A stretch of 64,000 nt of DNA from positions 434,001 to 498,000 of the forward strand of contig NZ_RXFQ01000001.1 in assembly GCF_003951285.1 (NCBI RefSeq). The letters run 5' to 3'. This DNA comes from Variovorax beijingensis (lineage in GTDB: Bacteria > Pseudomonadota > Gammaproteobacteria > Burkholderiales > Burkholderiaceae_C). Of the stretch, positions 46,595-53,858 are shown piece after piece. Each line of letters opens with the position of its first letter. Positions within the stretch are counted from its first letter, which is position 1. Position numbers and translations under genes: made by a program. The notes beneath the pieces were generated by a model. The model did not search any database. It was not told the DNA's origin and saw only the letters and a list, made by a program, of their open reading frames with translations.

Positions 46595-47191
46595 TTAAGA
46601 CGTGTGACTTGATGTATCTTCAAGCCATTCGGCAATGGCGCGTGGATACAACTGATGCTCCTGCGCGAGCACCCGGCCGGCCAGCGTGGCGGCCGTATCG
46701 TCCGGCAGCACCGGCACCACCGCCTGCGCGAGGATCGGGCCATGGTCGAGTTCCGTGGTGACCTGGTGCACCGTGACGCCCGCCACCTTGCAGCCGGCGT
46801 CGATCGCCCGCTGGTGCGTGTGCAGCCCCGGAAACGCCGGCAGCAAGGAAGGGTGGATGTTGACCAGGCGGCCGGCATAGCGCCCGACGAAGCCTGGCGT
46901 CAGGATGCGCATGAAGCCCGCCAGCACCACCAGCGCCGGCGAATGGGCATCGACTGCCTTCGCCAGCGCCTCGTCGAAGGCCTCGCGCGTCGCAAACTCC
47001 TTGTGCGGGACCACGGCGGTTTCGATGCCGTGGGTCCTGGCGATCGCAAGCCCCCCTGCTTCGGCCTTGTTGCTGAGGACCGCGGCAACGCGGGCGCCGA
47101 AACGCTCGGGCCAGCGGTCGCGCTCGGCGGCATGCACGATGGCCGCCATGTTGGAGCCGCCGCCGGAGATCAGGATCACGATGTTCTTCAT
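46595..47191 (-). CDS. purN: Phosphoribosylglycinamide formyltransferase PurN
   Basis: The 198-residue enzyme transfers a formyl group from 10-formyltetrahydrofolate to GAR in purine synthesis. It starts MKNIVILISGGGSNMAAIVHA with the phosphoribosyl-binding loop. FMRILTPGFVGRYAGRLVNIHPSLLPAFPG supplies the catalytic Asn and His, and VTTELDHGPILAQAVVPV the Asp. It is standard length. It is divergent from the acyl-CoA dehydrogenase gene at 47336 with 144 bases between. Confidence 0.97.
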   Translation of the reverse strand: MKNIVILISGGGSNMAAIVHAAERDRWPERFGARVAAVLSNKAEAGGLAIARTHGIETAVVPHKEFATREAFDEALAKAVDAHSPALVVLAGFMRILTPGFVGRYAGRLVNIHPSLLPAFPGLHTHQRAIDAGCKVAGVTVHQVTTELDHGPILAQAVVPVLPDDTAATLAGRVLAQEHQLYPRAIAEWLEDTSSHTS

Positions 47192-47335
47192 GGGAGGCCG
47201 GAATTATCTGTGCTCCGCGCAGCTTGTCGCCGCGCGGACACCGATTCACAGCACGACCGTGCTAAAACTCGGAGTTCCGGAGACACGCCGCCGCAGCCGC
47301 GACGGCGGCGGACCGATCAACACAGCGAGGCACGC

Positions 47336-48517
47336 ATGGATTTGAGCTTCACGCCCGAAGAACAGAAGTTCCGCGAAGAAATTCGCGCCTGGGTCAGAGA
47401 AAACCTTCCCCAAGAGATTTCGCACAAGGTGCACAACGCGCTCGAGCTGACGCGCGATGATTTGCAGGGCTGGGCCAGGATCCTCGGCAAGAAGGGCTGG
47501 CTCGGCTATGGCTGGCCGAAGGAATTCGGCGGCCCCGGCTGGACCGCCATCCAGCGCCACCTGTTCGAGGAAGAAACCGCGCTGGCCGGCGCGCCGCGCA
47601 TCGTCCCGTTCGGCCCCGTGATGGTCGCCCCGGTGATCATGGCCTTCGGCAATGCCGAGCAGCAAAAGCGCTTCCTCCCCGGCATCGCGAGCGGCGAGGT
47701 CTGGTGGAGCCAGGGCTACAGCGAGCCCGGCTCGGGCTCCGACCTGGCTTCGGTCAAGACCAAGGCCGAGCGCAAGGGCGACAAGTACATCGTCAACGGC
47801 CAGAAGACCTGGACCACGCTCGGCCAGCACGGCGACTGGATGTTCAATCTCGTGCGCACCAGCAACGAGGGCAAGCCCCAGACCGGCATCAGCTTTTTGC
47901 TGCTCGACATGAAGTCGCCCGGCGTCACGGTGCGGCCGATCAAGCTGCTGGACGGCAGCCATGAAGTGAACGAGGTGTTCTTCGACAACGTCGAGGTGCC
48001 GGCCGAGAACCTGATCGGCGAGGAGAACAAGGGCTGGACCTACGCCAAGCACCTGCTCTCGCACGAGCGCACCAACATCGCCGACGTGAACCGCGCCAAG
48101 CGAGAGCTCGAGCGCCTCAAGCGCATCGCCAAGAGCGAAGGCGTGTACGACGACCAGCGCTTCCGCGACGAGATCGCCAAGCTCGAGGTCGACATCGTCG
48201 CGCTCGAGATGATGGTGCTGCGCGTGCTCTCGGCCGCCACCTCGGGCAAGAACTCGCTCGACGTCGCGGGCCTGCTCAAGATCCGCGGCAGCGAGATCCA
48301 GCAGCGCTACAGCGAACTGATGATGCTGGCCGGCGGCGCCTATTCGCTGCCGCTCATCCGCGAAGCGATGGAAGCCGGCTGGCAGGGCGACTTCCCGGGC
48401 AGCAACCCGGCGCTCGCGCCGCTCGCATCGACCTTCTTCAACATGCGCAAGACCACCATCTACGGCGGCTCGAACGAAGTGCAACGCAACATCGTCGCGC
48501 AGACCGTTCTCGGCTGA
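47336..48517 (+). CDS. Acyl-CoA dehydrogenase (first of a pair, C-terminal-module type)
   Basis: The 393-residue acyl-CoA dehydrogenase begins MDLSFTPEEQKFREEIRAWV. It has YGWPKEFGGPGW, QGYSEPGSGSDLASVKTKAE (flavin loop), VNGQKTWTTLGQHGDW, HLLSHERTNIADVNRAKREL and the end TTIYGGSNEVQRNIVAQTVLG. As in module 2 of the fused enzyme at 5428-7755, Gly replaces Glu in the IYGG block, and the Glu of LLSHERT is the likely base. It is followed after 94 bases by a second dehydrogenase gene of the other type. The two probably form one heteromeric enzyme. Confidence 0.92.
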   Translation: MDLSFTPEEQKFREEIRAWVRENLPQEISHKVHNALELTRDDLQGWARILGKKGWLGYGWPKEFGGPGWTAIQRHLFEEETALAGAPRIVPFGPVMVAPVIMAFGNAEQQKRFLPGIASGEVWWSQGYSEPGSGSDLASVKTKAERKGDKYIVNGQKTWTTLGQHGDWMFNLVRTSNEGKPQTGISFLLLDMKSPGVTVRPIKLLDGSHEVNEVFFDNVEVPAENLIGEENKGWTYAKHLLSHERTNIADVNRAKRELERLKRIAKSEGVYDDQRFRDEIAKLEVDIVALEMMVLRVLSAATSGKNSLDVAGLLKIRGSEIQQRYSELMMLAGGAYSLPLIREAMEAGWQGDFPGSNPALAPLASTFFNMRKTTIYGGSNEVQRNIVAQTVLG

Positions 48518-48562
48518 CGCCGTAGAACGGTCCGCGCGTCGCGCGACAGGACTGCTCCCCCA

Positions 48563-48579
48563 CACCCCCTCCATGAGGG
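48563..48579. repeat. Short hairpin between paired acyl-CoA dehydrogenase genes
   Basis: CCCCCTC (48563-48569) pairs with GAGGGGG (48573-48579) over CAT. The surrounding CCCCCACACCCC...GGGGGCTCCAG may be a degenerate intergenic element. It is not followed by a T-run, so it may set relative expression of the two genes rather than terminate. Confidence 0.5.
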
Positions 48580-48611
48580 GGCTCCAGTAAGAGCTTCGCT
48601 AGGAACGAAAA

Positions 48612-49727
48612 ATGGACTTCAATTTCTCCGACGACCAGGAACAGCTGCGCGATGCCGTTCGCAAGTGGGTCGACAAGGGCTACGACTTCGAACGCCGCCG
48701 CGGCATCGAGGCCAAGGGCGGCTTCTCGCGCGAAGCATGGGACGAACTGGCCGAGCTCGGCCTGGGCGGCCTCTACATCGCCGAAGACGATGGCGGCCTG
48801 GGCATGGGCCCGGTGGCCGGCATGGTGGTGATGGAAGAGCTGGGCCGCGGCATCGTGCTGGAGCCCTTTGCACAGACGCTGATTGCCGGTGCCGTGCTCA
48901 GCGGCTATGCCAACGCCGACACCAAGGACGGCTGGCTGCCGCGCATCGCCGGCGGCCAGGCCATCGTGGTGCTGGCTCATCAGGAGCGCAAGTCGCGCTA
49001 TCGCCTCGACGTGTGCGAGGCCCATGCGGCCAAGGCCGGCGACGGCTGGTCGCTGACCGGCGCCAAGAGCGTGGTGCCGGTGGGCGACGAGGCCGACGCC
49101 TACCTGGTGCCGGCCAAGGTCGACGGCAGGATCGCCCTCTTCCTGGTCGAACGCAGCGCAAGCGGCGTCGAGGCCCGCGGCTACGGCACGCAGGACGGCG
49201 GGCGCGCGGCCGAGGTGGTGTTCGACAAGGCCGACGCCATGCTGGTCACGGCCGACGGCCTGGCCGCGCTCGAATATGCGGTGGACGTCGGCATTGCAGC
49301 CACCTGCGCCGAAGCGGTCGGCGTGATGGACAAGACCGTGGCCCTCACCGTCGACTACATGAACCAGCGCAAGCAGTTCGGCGTGACCATCTCCACCTTC
49401 CAGGCGCTACGCCATCGCGTGGCCGACATGAAGATGCAGCTCGAGCTCGCGCGCTCGATGAGCTACTACGCGACGCTCAAGCTCAATGCGCCCGCCGAGG
49501 AGCGGCGCCAGGCGCTCGCGCGCGCCAAGTACCAGCTCGGCATATCGATGCGTTTTGTCGCCGCGAACTCGGTACAGTTGCATGGCGGCATCGGCGTGAC
49601 CGACGAGTACATCGGCAGCCACTATTTCCGCAAGCTCACGCAGCTCGAAATGACCTTCGGCGACACGCTGCACCACCTGGGCGAAGTGTCTGCGCGCATG
49701 CAGGACACGGCCGGCGTCTTCGCCTGA
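48612..49727 (+). CDS. Acyl-CoA dehydrogenase (second of a pair, N-terminal-module type)
   Basis: The 371-residue protein begins MDFNFSDDQEQLRDAVRKWVDKGYDFERRR. It has GLYIAEDDGGLGMGPVAGMVVMEELGR, the FAD/acyl-binding YMNQRKQFGVTISTFQALRHRVADM and the end LHGGIGVTDEYIGSHYFRKLTQLE. It lacks a clear EPGSGSD-type flavin loop of the partner (QERKSRYRLD... in its place). It corresponds to module 1 of the fused enzyme at 5428-7755. It probably forms an alpha/beta heteromer with the preceding gene product. Its catalytic competence alone is doubtful. Confidence 0.9.
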   Translation: MDFNFSDDQEQLRDAVRKWVDKGYDFERRRGIEAKGGFSREAWDELAELGLGGLYIAEDDGGLGMGPVAGMVVMEELGRGIVLEPFAQTLIAGAVLSGYANADTKDGWLPRIAGGQAIVVLAHQERKSRYRLDVCEAHAAKAGDGWSLTGAKSVVPVGDEADAYLVPAKVDGRIALFLVERSASGVEARGYGTQDGGRAAEVVFDKADAMLVTADGLAALEYAVDVGIAATCAEAVGVMDKTVALTVDYMNQRKQFGVTISTFQALRHRVADMKMQLELARSMSYYATLKLNAPAEERRQALARAKYQLGISMRFVAANSVQLHGGIGVTDEYIGSHYFRKLTQLEMTFGDTLHHLGEVSARMQDTAGVFA

Positions 49728-49749
49728 CGCTGTTTTTCCCATAGCATCC

Positions 49750-49780
49750 AACGCCCGCCCGCCTCACGCCGGCGGGCGTT
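49750..49780 (+). terminator. Hairpin terminator after acyl-CoA dehydrogenase pair
   Basis: AACGCCCGCC (49750-49759) pairs perfectly with GGCGGGCGTT (49771-49780) over an 11-base loop, followed by CTTAC. It lies 23 bases after the stop codon; the T-run is short, so termination is likely but not certain. Confidence 0.75.
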
Positions 49781-49812
49781 CTTACTGGAACCCTGCCAGG
49801 AACACACATCAC

Positions 49813-51165
49813 ATGCCATCACGCCGCACCCTGCTGGCCCTCGGGCTCGCATCGACCGCCATGCTGACCGCCTGCGCCACCGCCCCCTCGCCTTCGTACA
49901 CCGAACGCCCGCCGATCGTCTTCATGCACGGCAACGGCGATTCGGCCGCGCTCTGGCTGGCCACGATCTGGCGCTTCGAATCGAACGGCTGGCCGCGCGA
50001 CCGGCTCTTCGCGCTCGACCAGCCCTACCCGCTGGCGCGCGACGACGATGCCGTGGCCCAGCCGGGCCGCAGCTCGACCTCCGATTCGGCCCTCTTCCTG
50101 AAGGCCGAGGTCGACAAGGTGCTGAAGGCCACGGGCGCCGGCAAGGTGGTGCTGATCGGCAATTCGCGCGGCGGCAACACGATCCGCAACTACGTGCAGA
50201 ACGGCGGCGGCGCGGCCGTCGTGAGCCATGTGGTGCTGGGCGGCAATCCGGCGCACGGCATCTGGGCCGTGAAGGGCTTCCGCGAGAACAACGAGTTCTC
50301 GGGGCTCTCGGGCTTCATGCAGCAGCTCAACGCACCGAAGGGGCCGAACGGCGACGAGGTCACGCCGGGCGTGAAGTGGCTCACGCTGCGCTCGGACAAC
50401 AACGACAAGTACGCCCAGCCCGACGGCGTGTGGATCGGGGTGCCGGGCCAGCCGACAAACATCGGCTTCGACGGCCCCGCGCTCAAGGGCGCGACCAACG
50501 TGGTGCTGCCGCGCGTGGACCACCGGGAAACTTCGTTCTCGCCCGCGGCGTTCGCGGCGACCTGGCAGTTCCTGACCGGCGAAGCGCCGCGCAGCACGGC
50601 GGTGGCGCCCGAAGCGAAGGTCGTGCTCGACGGCCGGGCGGTGGGTGCGGAGAACCTTTCGCTCAATGGCGGGCAGGTCACCGTGTACGCCGTGGATCCG
50701 GCCACGGGCGCACGACGCGGCGATGCGGTGCACAGCAAAAGCATCGGCGCCGATGGCCGCTGGGGTCCGTTCAATGCGCGCGGGGACACGGCCTACGAGT
50801 TCGTGCTCAGCGCACCCGGCTACGGCATCACGCACATCTACCGCAGCCCGTTTCCGCGCAGCAGCCGCGTCGTGAACCTGCGGCCCGAACGCCTCACGCC
50901 GGCCGATGGCAGCGCCCAGGCGGTGGTCGTCTTCACGCGGCCGCGCGGCTACTTCGATGCGCAGCGCGACAGCATGCGCTTCGACGGCCAGAGCCCGCCG
51001 CCCGGCGTGCCGCCCAGGGGCTCCGGCGTGTCGAGCTCGCGGCTGCGCCTGGCCGCCGCGCAACCGCAGCGCGCCGTGACCGGTGAGTTCAACGCGGAGC
51101 GCATCACCGGCCTGGCCTGGCCTGCGGCGCAGCAGCACGTGACGGTGCTCGAATTGACGTATTGA
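49813..51165 (+). CDS. Alpha/beta hydrolase lipoprotein (esterase/lipase-like)
   Basis: The 450-residue exported protein begins MPSRRTLLALGLASTAMLTACATAP, a lipoprotein signal with lipobox LTAC (Cys ~21) preceded by paired arginines. Residues ~30-260 form an alpha/beta-hydrolase domain: PPIVFMHGNGDSAALWLATI (oxyanion HGNG), VVLIGNSRGGNTIRNYV with the nucleophile Ser, and the His in VLPRVDHRETSF. Residues ~265-450 form a second part rich in beta strands (GGQVTVYAVDPATGARRGDAV, DTAYEFVLSAPGYGITHIYRS) that looks like a carbohydrate- or polymer-binding accessory module. The substrate is unknown, possibly a polyester or lipid. It is followed by the crotonase gene after 22 bases. Confidence 0.82.
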   Translation: MPSRRTLLALGLASTAMLTACATAPSPSYTERPPIVFMHGNGDSAALWLATIWRFESNGWPRDRLFALDQPYPLARDDDAVAQPGRSSTSDSALFLKAEVDKVLKATGAGKVVLIGNSRGGNTIRNYVQNGGGAAVVSHVVLGGNPAHGIWAVKGFRENNEFSGLSGFMQQLNAPKGPNGDEVTPGVKWLTLRSDNNDKYAQPDGVWIGVPGQPTNIGFDGPALKGATNVVLPRVDHRETSFSPAAFAATWQFLTGEAPRSTAVAPEAKVVLDGRAVGAENLSLNGGQVTVYAVDPATGARRGDAVHSKSIGADGRWGPFNARGDTAYEFVLSAPGYGITHIYRSPFPRSSRVVNLRPERLTPADGSAQAVVVFTRPRGYFDAQRDSMRFDGQSPPPGVPPRGSGVSSSRLRLAAAQPQRAVTGEFNAERITGLAWPAAQQHVTVLELTY

Positions 51166-51187
51166 TGGATCGACGAGGGCCAAGGAC

Positions 51188-51976
51188 ATGAACGACACGA
51201 CTTCTCCCTTCGTGCTGGCGACACGCGATGCGCGCGGCGTGGCCACGCTGACGCTGAACCGCCCGGCCTCGTTCAACGCCCTCTCCGAGGGCATGCTCGG
51301 CGCGCTCGAACAGGCGCTCGCTGATATTGCGGCCGACGACACCGTGCGCGCCGTCGTCATCGCGGCAGCGGGCAAGGCCTTCTGCGCGGGCCACGACCTG
51401 AAGGAAATGCGCGCCGAACCCTCGCTCGGCTACTACCAGCGGCTGTTCGAGCGCTGCGGCGCCATGATGCTGTCGATCCAGCGCCTGCCCGTGCCGGTGA
51501 TCGCGCGCGTGCACGGCATCGCGACAGCCGCGGGCTGCCAGCTGGTCGCGGTGTGCGACCTGGCGGTGGCCTCGAGCGAGGCGCGCTTCGCGGTCAGCGG
51601 CGTGAACGTGGGTCTGTTCTGCGCCACGCCCAGTGTCACGCTGTCGCGCAACCTCGGCCGCAAGGAGGCCTTCGAGATGCTGGTGACCGGCGAATTCATC
51701 GGCGCGGAGGAAGCCCGCGAGAAGGGCCTGGTCAACCGGGTGGCGCGATCCGGCAAACTCGACGCCGCGGTGGAGGCGCTGGTGGCGAGCATCGTCGCCA
51801 AGCCGCGCCAGGCGCTCGCGCTCGGCAAGGCGCTGTTCTACCGCCAGCTTGAAACCGGCATCGAGGCCGCGCTGGCCGATGCCAGCCAGACCATGGCCTG
51901 CAACATGATGGACGAGAGCGCGCTCGAAGGCGTTCAGGCCTTCATCGAGAAGCGCCCGCCCGACTGGAAGCGCTAG
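51188..51976 (+). CDS. Enoyl-CoA hydratase/isomerase family protein, ECHDC3-like
   Basis: The 262-residue crotonase-fold protein has the oxyanion-hole block CAGHDLKEM (66-74) and RVHGIATAAGCQLVAVCDLAVASSEARFAVSGVNVGLFCATPSVTLSR, closely similar to human ECHDC3. Aligned with classical enoyl-CoA hydratase, catalytic Glu144 is Gln118 here and Glu164 is Gly138, so ordinary hydration is not expected. It should still bind an acyl-CoA thioester. The actual reaction is unknown. It is co-directional with the lipoprotein hydrolase 22 bases upstream, and its stop codon overlaps the stop of the HNH gene on the other strand (shared CTAG). Confidence 0.87.
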   Translation: MNDTTSPFVLATRDARGVATLTLNRPASFNALSEGMLGALEQALADIAADDTVRAVVIAAAGKAFCAGHDLKEMRAEPSLGYYQRLFERCGAMMLSIQRLPVPVIARVHGIATAAGCQLVAVCDLAVASSEARFAVSGVNVGLFCATPSVTLSRNLGRKEAFEMLVTGEFIGAEEAREKGLVNRVARSGKLDAAVEALVASIVAKPRQALALGKALFYRQLETGIEAALADASQTMACNMMDESALEGVQAFIEKRPPDWKR

Positions 51977-52533
51977 GTGTCGTGCAGCCGCGAACTCTGC
52001 GGCAGGTGCGCCATCAGGAACTCCATCTGGTCCGCCAGGATGCGGCGGTTTCGCAAAATGAAATCTTCCCAGAGGCTGGGCACGTAGGGTGCATACAGCA
52101 GCGGCATGTTGGCCTGCTCGGGCGTGCGGCTGCTCTTGCGGTGGTTGCAGGGCCTGCAGGCCGTGACCACGTTCATCCAGGTGTCGATGCCCTTTTGCGC
52201 GAACGGAATGATGTGCTCGCGCGTGAGCTCGTCTTCGTGGAAATGCCCGCCGCAGTAAGCACAAATGTTGCGGTCGCGCGAGAACAGCTTGCTGTTGGTG
52301 AGCCCCGGGCGCTGGGTGAAGGGGTTGATGCGCGGCACGCCCTTGGTGCCGATGATGCTGTTGATCGCGATCTGCGACTGCTGTCCGGTGATGGCATTGT
52401 GGCCGCCACGGAACACGGCCACCTGCGCGCCCACCTCCCAGCGGACTTCGTCCGCTGCATAGTGGATGACCGCCTGTTCGAGCGATATCCATGACTGGGG
52501 CAGCCCTTGGGCCGACAGCTTCAAGACCTTCAC
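51973..52533 (-). CDS. HNH endonuclease domain protein
   Basis: The 186-residue protein begins (GTG) VKVLKLSAQGLPQSWISLEQAVIHYAADEV, has GGHNAITGQQSQIAINSIIGTKG, and carries an HNH domain with zinc-binding CAYCGGHF, the ELTREHIIPFAQKGIDTWMNVVTACRPCNHRK core (His, Asn, His) and the second CxxC. The GTG at 52533 follows GAGGAGG at a 6-base distance; a longer ATG reading lacks such a site. Relatives of this protein are widespread in betaproteobacteria as single chromosomal genes; the role (nuclease, repair or modification-linked) is not known to me. No linked methylase or defence genes are present. It is divergent from ribF. Confidence 0.88.
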   Translation of the reverse strand: MKVLKLSAQGLPQSWISLEQAVIHYAADEVRWEVGAQVAVFRGGHNAITGQQSQIAINSIIGTKGVPRINPFTQRPGLTNSKLFSRDRNICAYCGGHFHEDELTREHIIPFAQKGIDTWMNVVTACRPCNHRKSSRTPEQANMPLLYAPYVPSLWEDFILRNRRILADQMEFLMAHLPQSSRLHDT

Positions 52534-52699
52534 CACACGCCTCCTCAAAAAGGGAAGAATCACGGAAAGACCAGGGACACGGAGCGCGCCGGAGACCACT
52601 TCAAGCGACGCACTGAGTCACAATATACCGGCTTTGTGACAAAACGGCCTGATGTGCCCATTCGACGGGCAAAAGGCGCTATCAAAAAGATACCCACCC

Positions 52700-53737
52700 A
52701 TGCAGGTTTTCCGCGGCTTCCGGCACCCGGGCGTGGCTCCGGCCTGCGCCCTCACCATCGGCAATTTCGACGGCGTGCACCGTGGCCACCAGGCCATGCT
52801 GGCGCTGTTGCAGACCGAGGCGCGCCATCGCGGGCTGCCCAGTTGCGTGCTCACCTTCGAGCCGCATCCGCGCGACTATTTCGCCGCCGTCACCAAGAAA
52901 CCCGACCTGGCACCGGCGCGCATCGGCACGCTGCGCGACAAGCTGACCGAGCTCGCGGCCTGCGGCGTCGCGCAGACGATCGTGCTGCCCTTCGACGGCC
53001 GGCTGGCGTCCCAATCGCCCGAGCAATTCATCCAGAACGTGCTGATCGACGGCCTGGGCGCGCGCTACGTGCTGGTGGGCGACGACTTCCGCTTTGGCGC
53101 CAGGCGGGCCGGCGACTACGCCATGCTCGACGCGGCCGGCGATGCGCACGGCTTCGATGTGGCGCGCATGAACAGCTACGAGGTCCATGGCCTGCGCGTT
53201 TCCAGCTCGGCCGTGCGCGAGGCGCTGGCCGAGGGCCGCATGGCCGACGCCCAGCATCTGCTCGGCCGGCCCTACACGATCTCGGGCCACGTGGTCCATG
53301 GCCGCAAGCTCGGCCGCGCGCTGGGCGCCTCGGCACCGGGCAAGGACGACGGTTTCCGCACCCTCAACCTGCGCTTCAAGCACTGGAAACCGGCGGCCAG
53401 CGGCATCTTCGCGGTGCTGGTGCACGGGCTGGCCGACCAGCCGCTGCCGGGCGTGGCGAACCTCGGCGTGCGCCCCTCGCTCGATGCCAACGACGTCAAC
53501 GCGGGCCGCGTGCTGCTGGAGACGCATTGCCTGGAGTGGCCCTCGCATCTGGGAGCCGAAGGGGCCTACGGTAAAATCGTCCGCGTGGAACTCCTGCACA
53601 AACTGCACGACGAATTGCGCTACACCAGCCTCGAGGCCCTGACTGCGGGCATCGCGAAGGATGGGCGCGACGCGCGCGCGTTCTTTGCGTCGACCCACGC
53701 CGAAACCCACCGCCAGACCACGCGCGATCGAATTTAG
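52700..53737 (+). CDS. ribF: Bifunctional riboflavin kinase/FAD synthetase RibF
   Basis: The 345-residue enzyme phosphorylates riboflavin to FMN and adenylylates FMN to FAD. The N-terminal FAD-synthetase half has LTIGNFDGVHRGHQAML and VLTFEPHPRDYF, and YVLVGDDFRFGARRAGDY. The C-terminal kinase half begins YTISGHVVHGRKLGRALGAS. There the usual G-x-PTAN motif is altered: an ~8-residue insertion (ASAPGKDD) precedes GFRTLNLRF, keeping Thr and Asn but not Pro. ASGIFAVLVHGL and GVANLGVRPSLD follow normally. The ATG at 52700 gives the standard N-terminus. It precedes ileS-lspA, the conserved order. Confidence 0.95.
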   Translation: MQVFRGFRHPGVAPACALTIGNFDGVHRGHQAMLALLQTEARHRGLPSCVLTFEPHPRDYFAAVTKKPDLAPARIGTLRDKLTELAACGVAQTIVLPFDGRLASQSPEQFIQNVLIDGLGARYVLVGDDFRFGARRAGDYAMLDAAGDAHGFDVARMNSYEVHGLRVSSSAVREALAEGRMADAQHLLGRPYTISGHVVHGRKLGRALGASAPGKDDGFRTLNLRFKHWKPAASGIFAVLVHGLADQPLPGVANLGVRPSLDANDVNAGRVLLETHCLEWPSHLGAEGAYGKIVRVELLHKLHDELRYTSLEALTAGIAKDGRDARAFFASTHAETHRQTTRDRI

Positions 53738-53760
53738 CCCTGCACGCACCGTGCTGCCGC

Positions 53761-53837
53761 CCTTCGACAAGCTCAGGGCGAACGGCTTTTCTTCCGCACC
53801 GACCGCTCAATGCAGTTCGGGCTGAGCCTGTCGAAGC
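53761..53837. repeat. Long imperfect palindromic intergenic repeat (REP-like)
   Basis: The left arm CCTTCGACAAGCTCAGGGCGAACGG (53761-53785) and the right arm (53813-53837, CAGTTCGGGCTGAGCCTGTCGAAGC) are inverted copies with about 20 of 25 positions pairing, separated by ~27 bases. The arm sequence TTCGACAAGCTCAGGGCGAA is one I recognise as a very common dispersed intergenic repeat in beta- and gammaproteobacteria. It sits between ribF and ileS. Confidence 0.8.
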
Positions 53838-53858
53838 CCCTCTGTTTCGCACCCCAAC

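Noticed and set aside
51973..52533. HNH protein as part of a restriction or defence island
   Set aside because: Neighbours are ribF and a crotonase gene; there is no methylase, helicase or other defence gene, and relatives appear as single conserved chromosomal genes.
52534..52699. FMN riboswitch upstream of ribF
   Set aside because: The leader is only ~166 bases shared with a divergent gene and shows none of the conserved multi-helix FMN aptamer segments such as AGGGTGAAATTCC.
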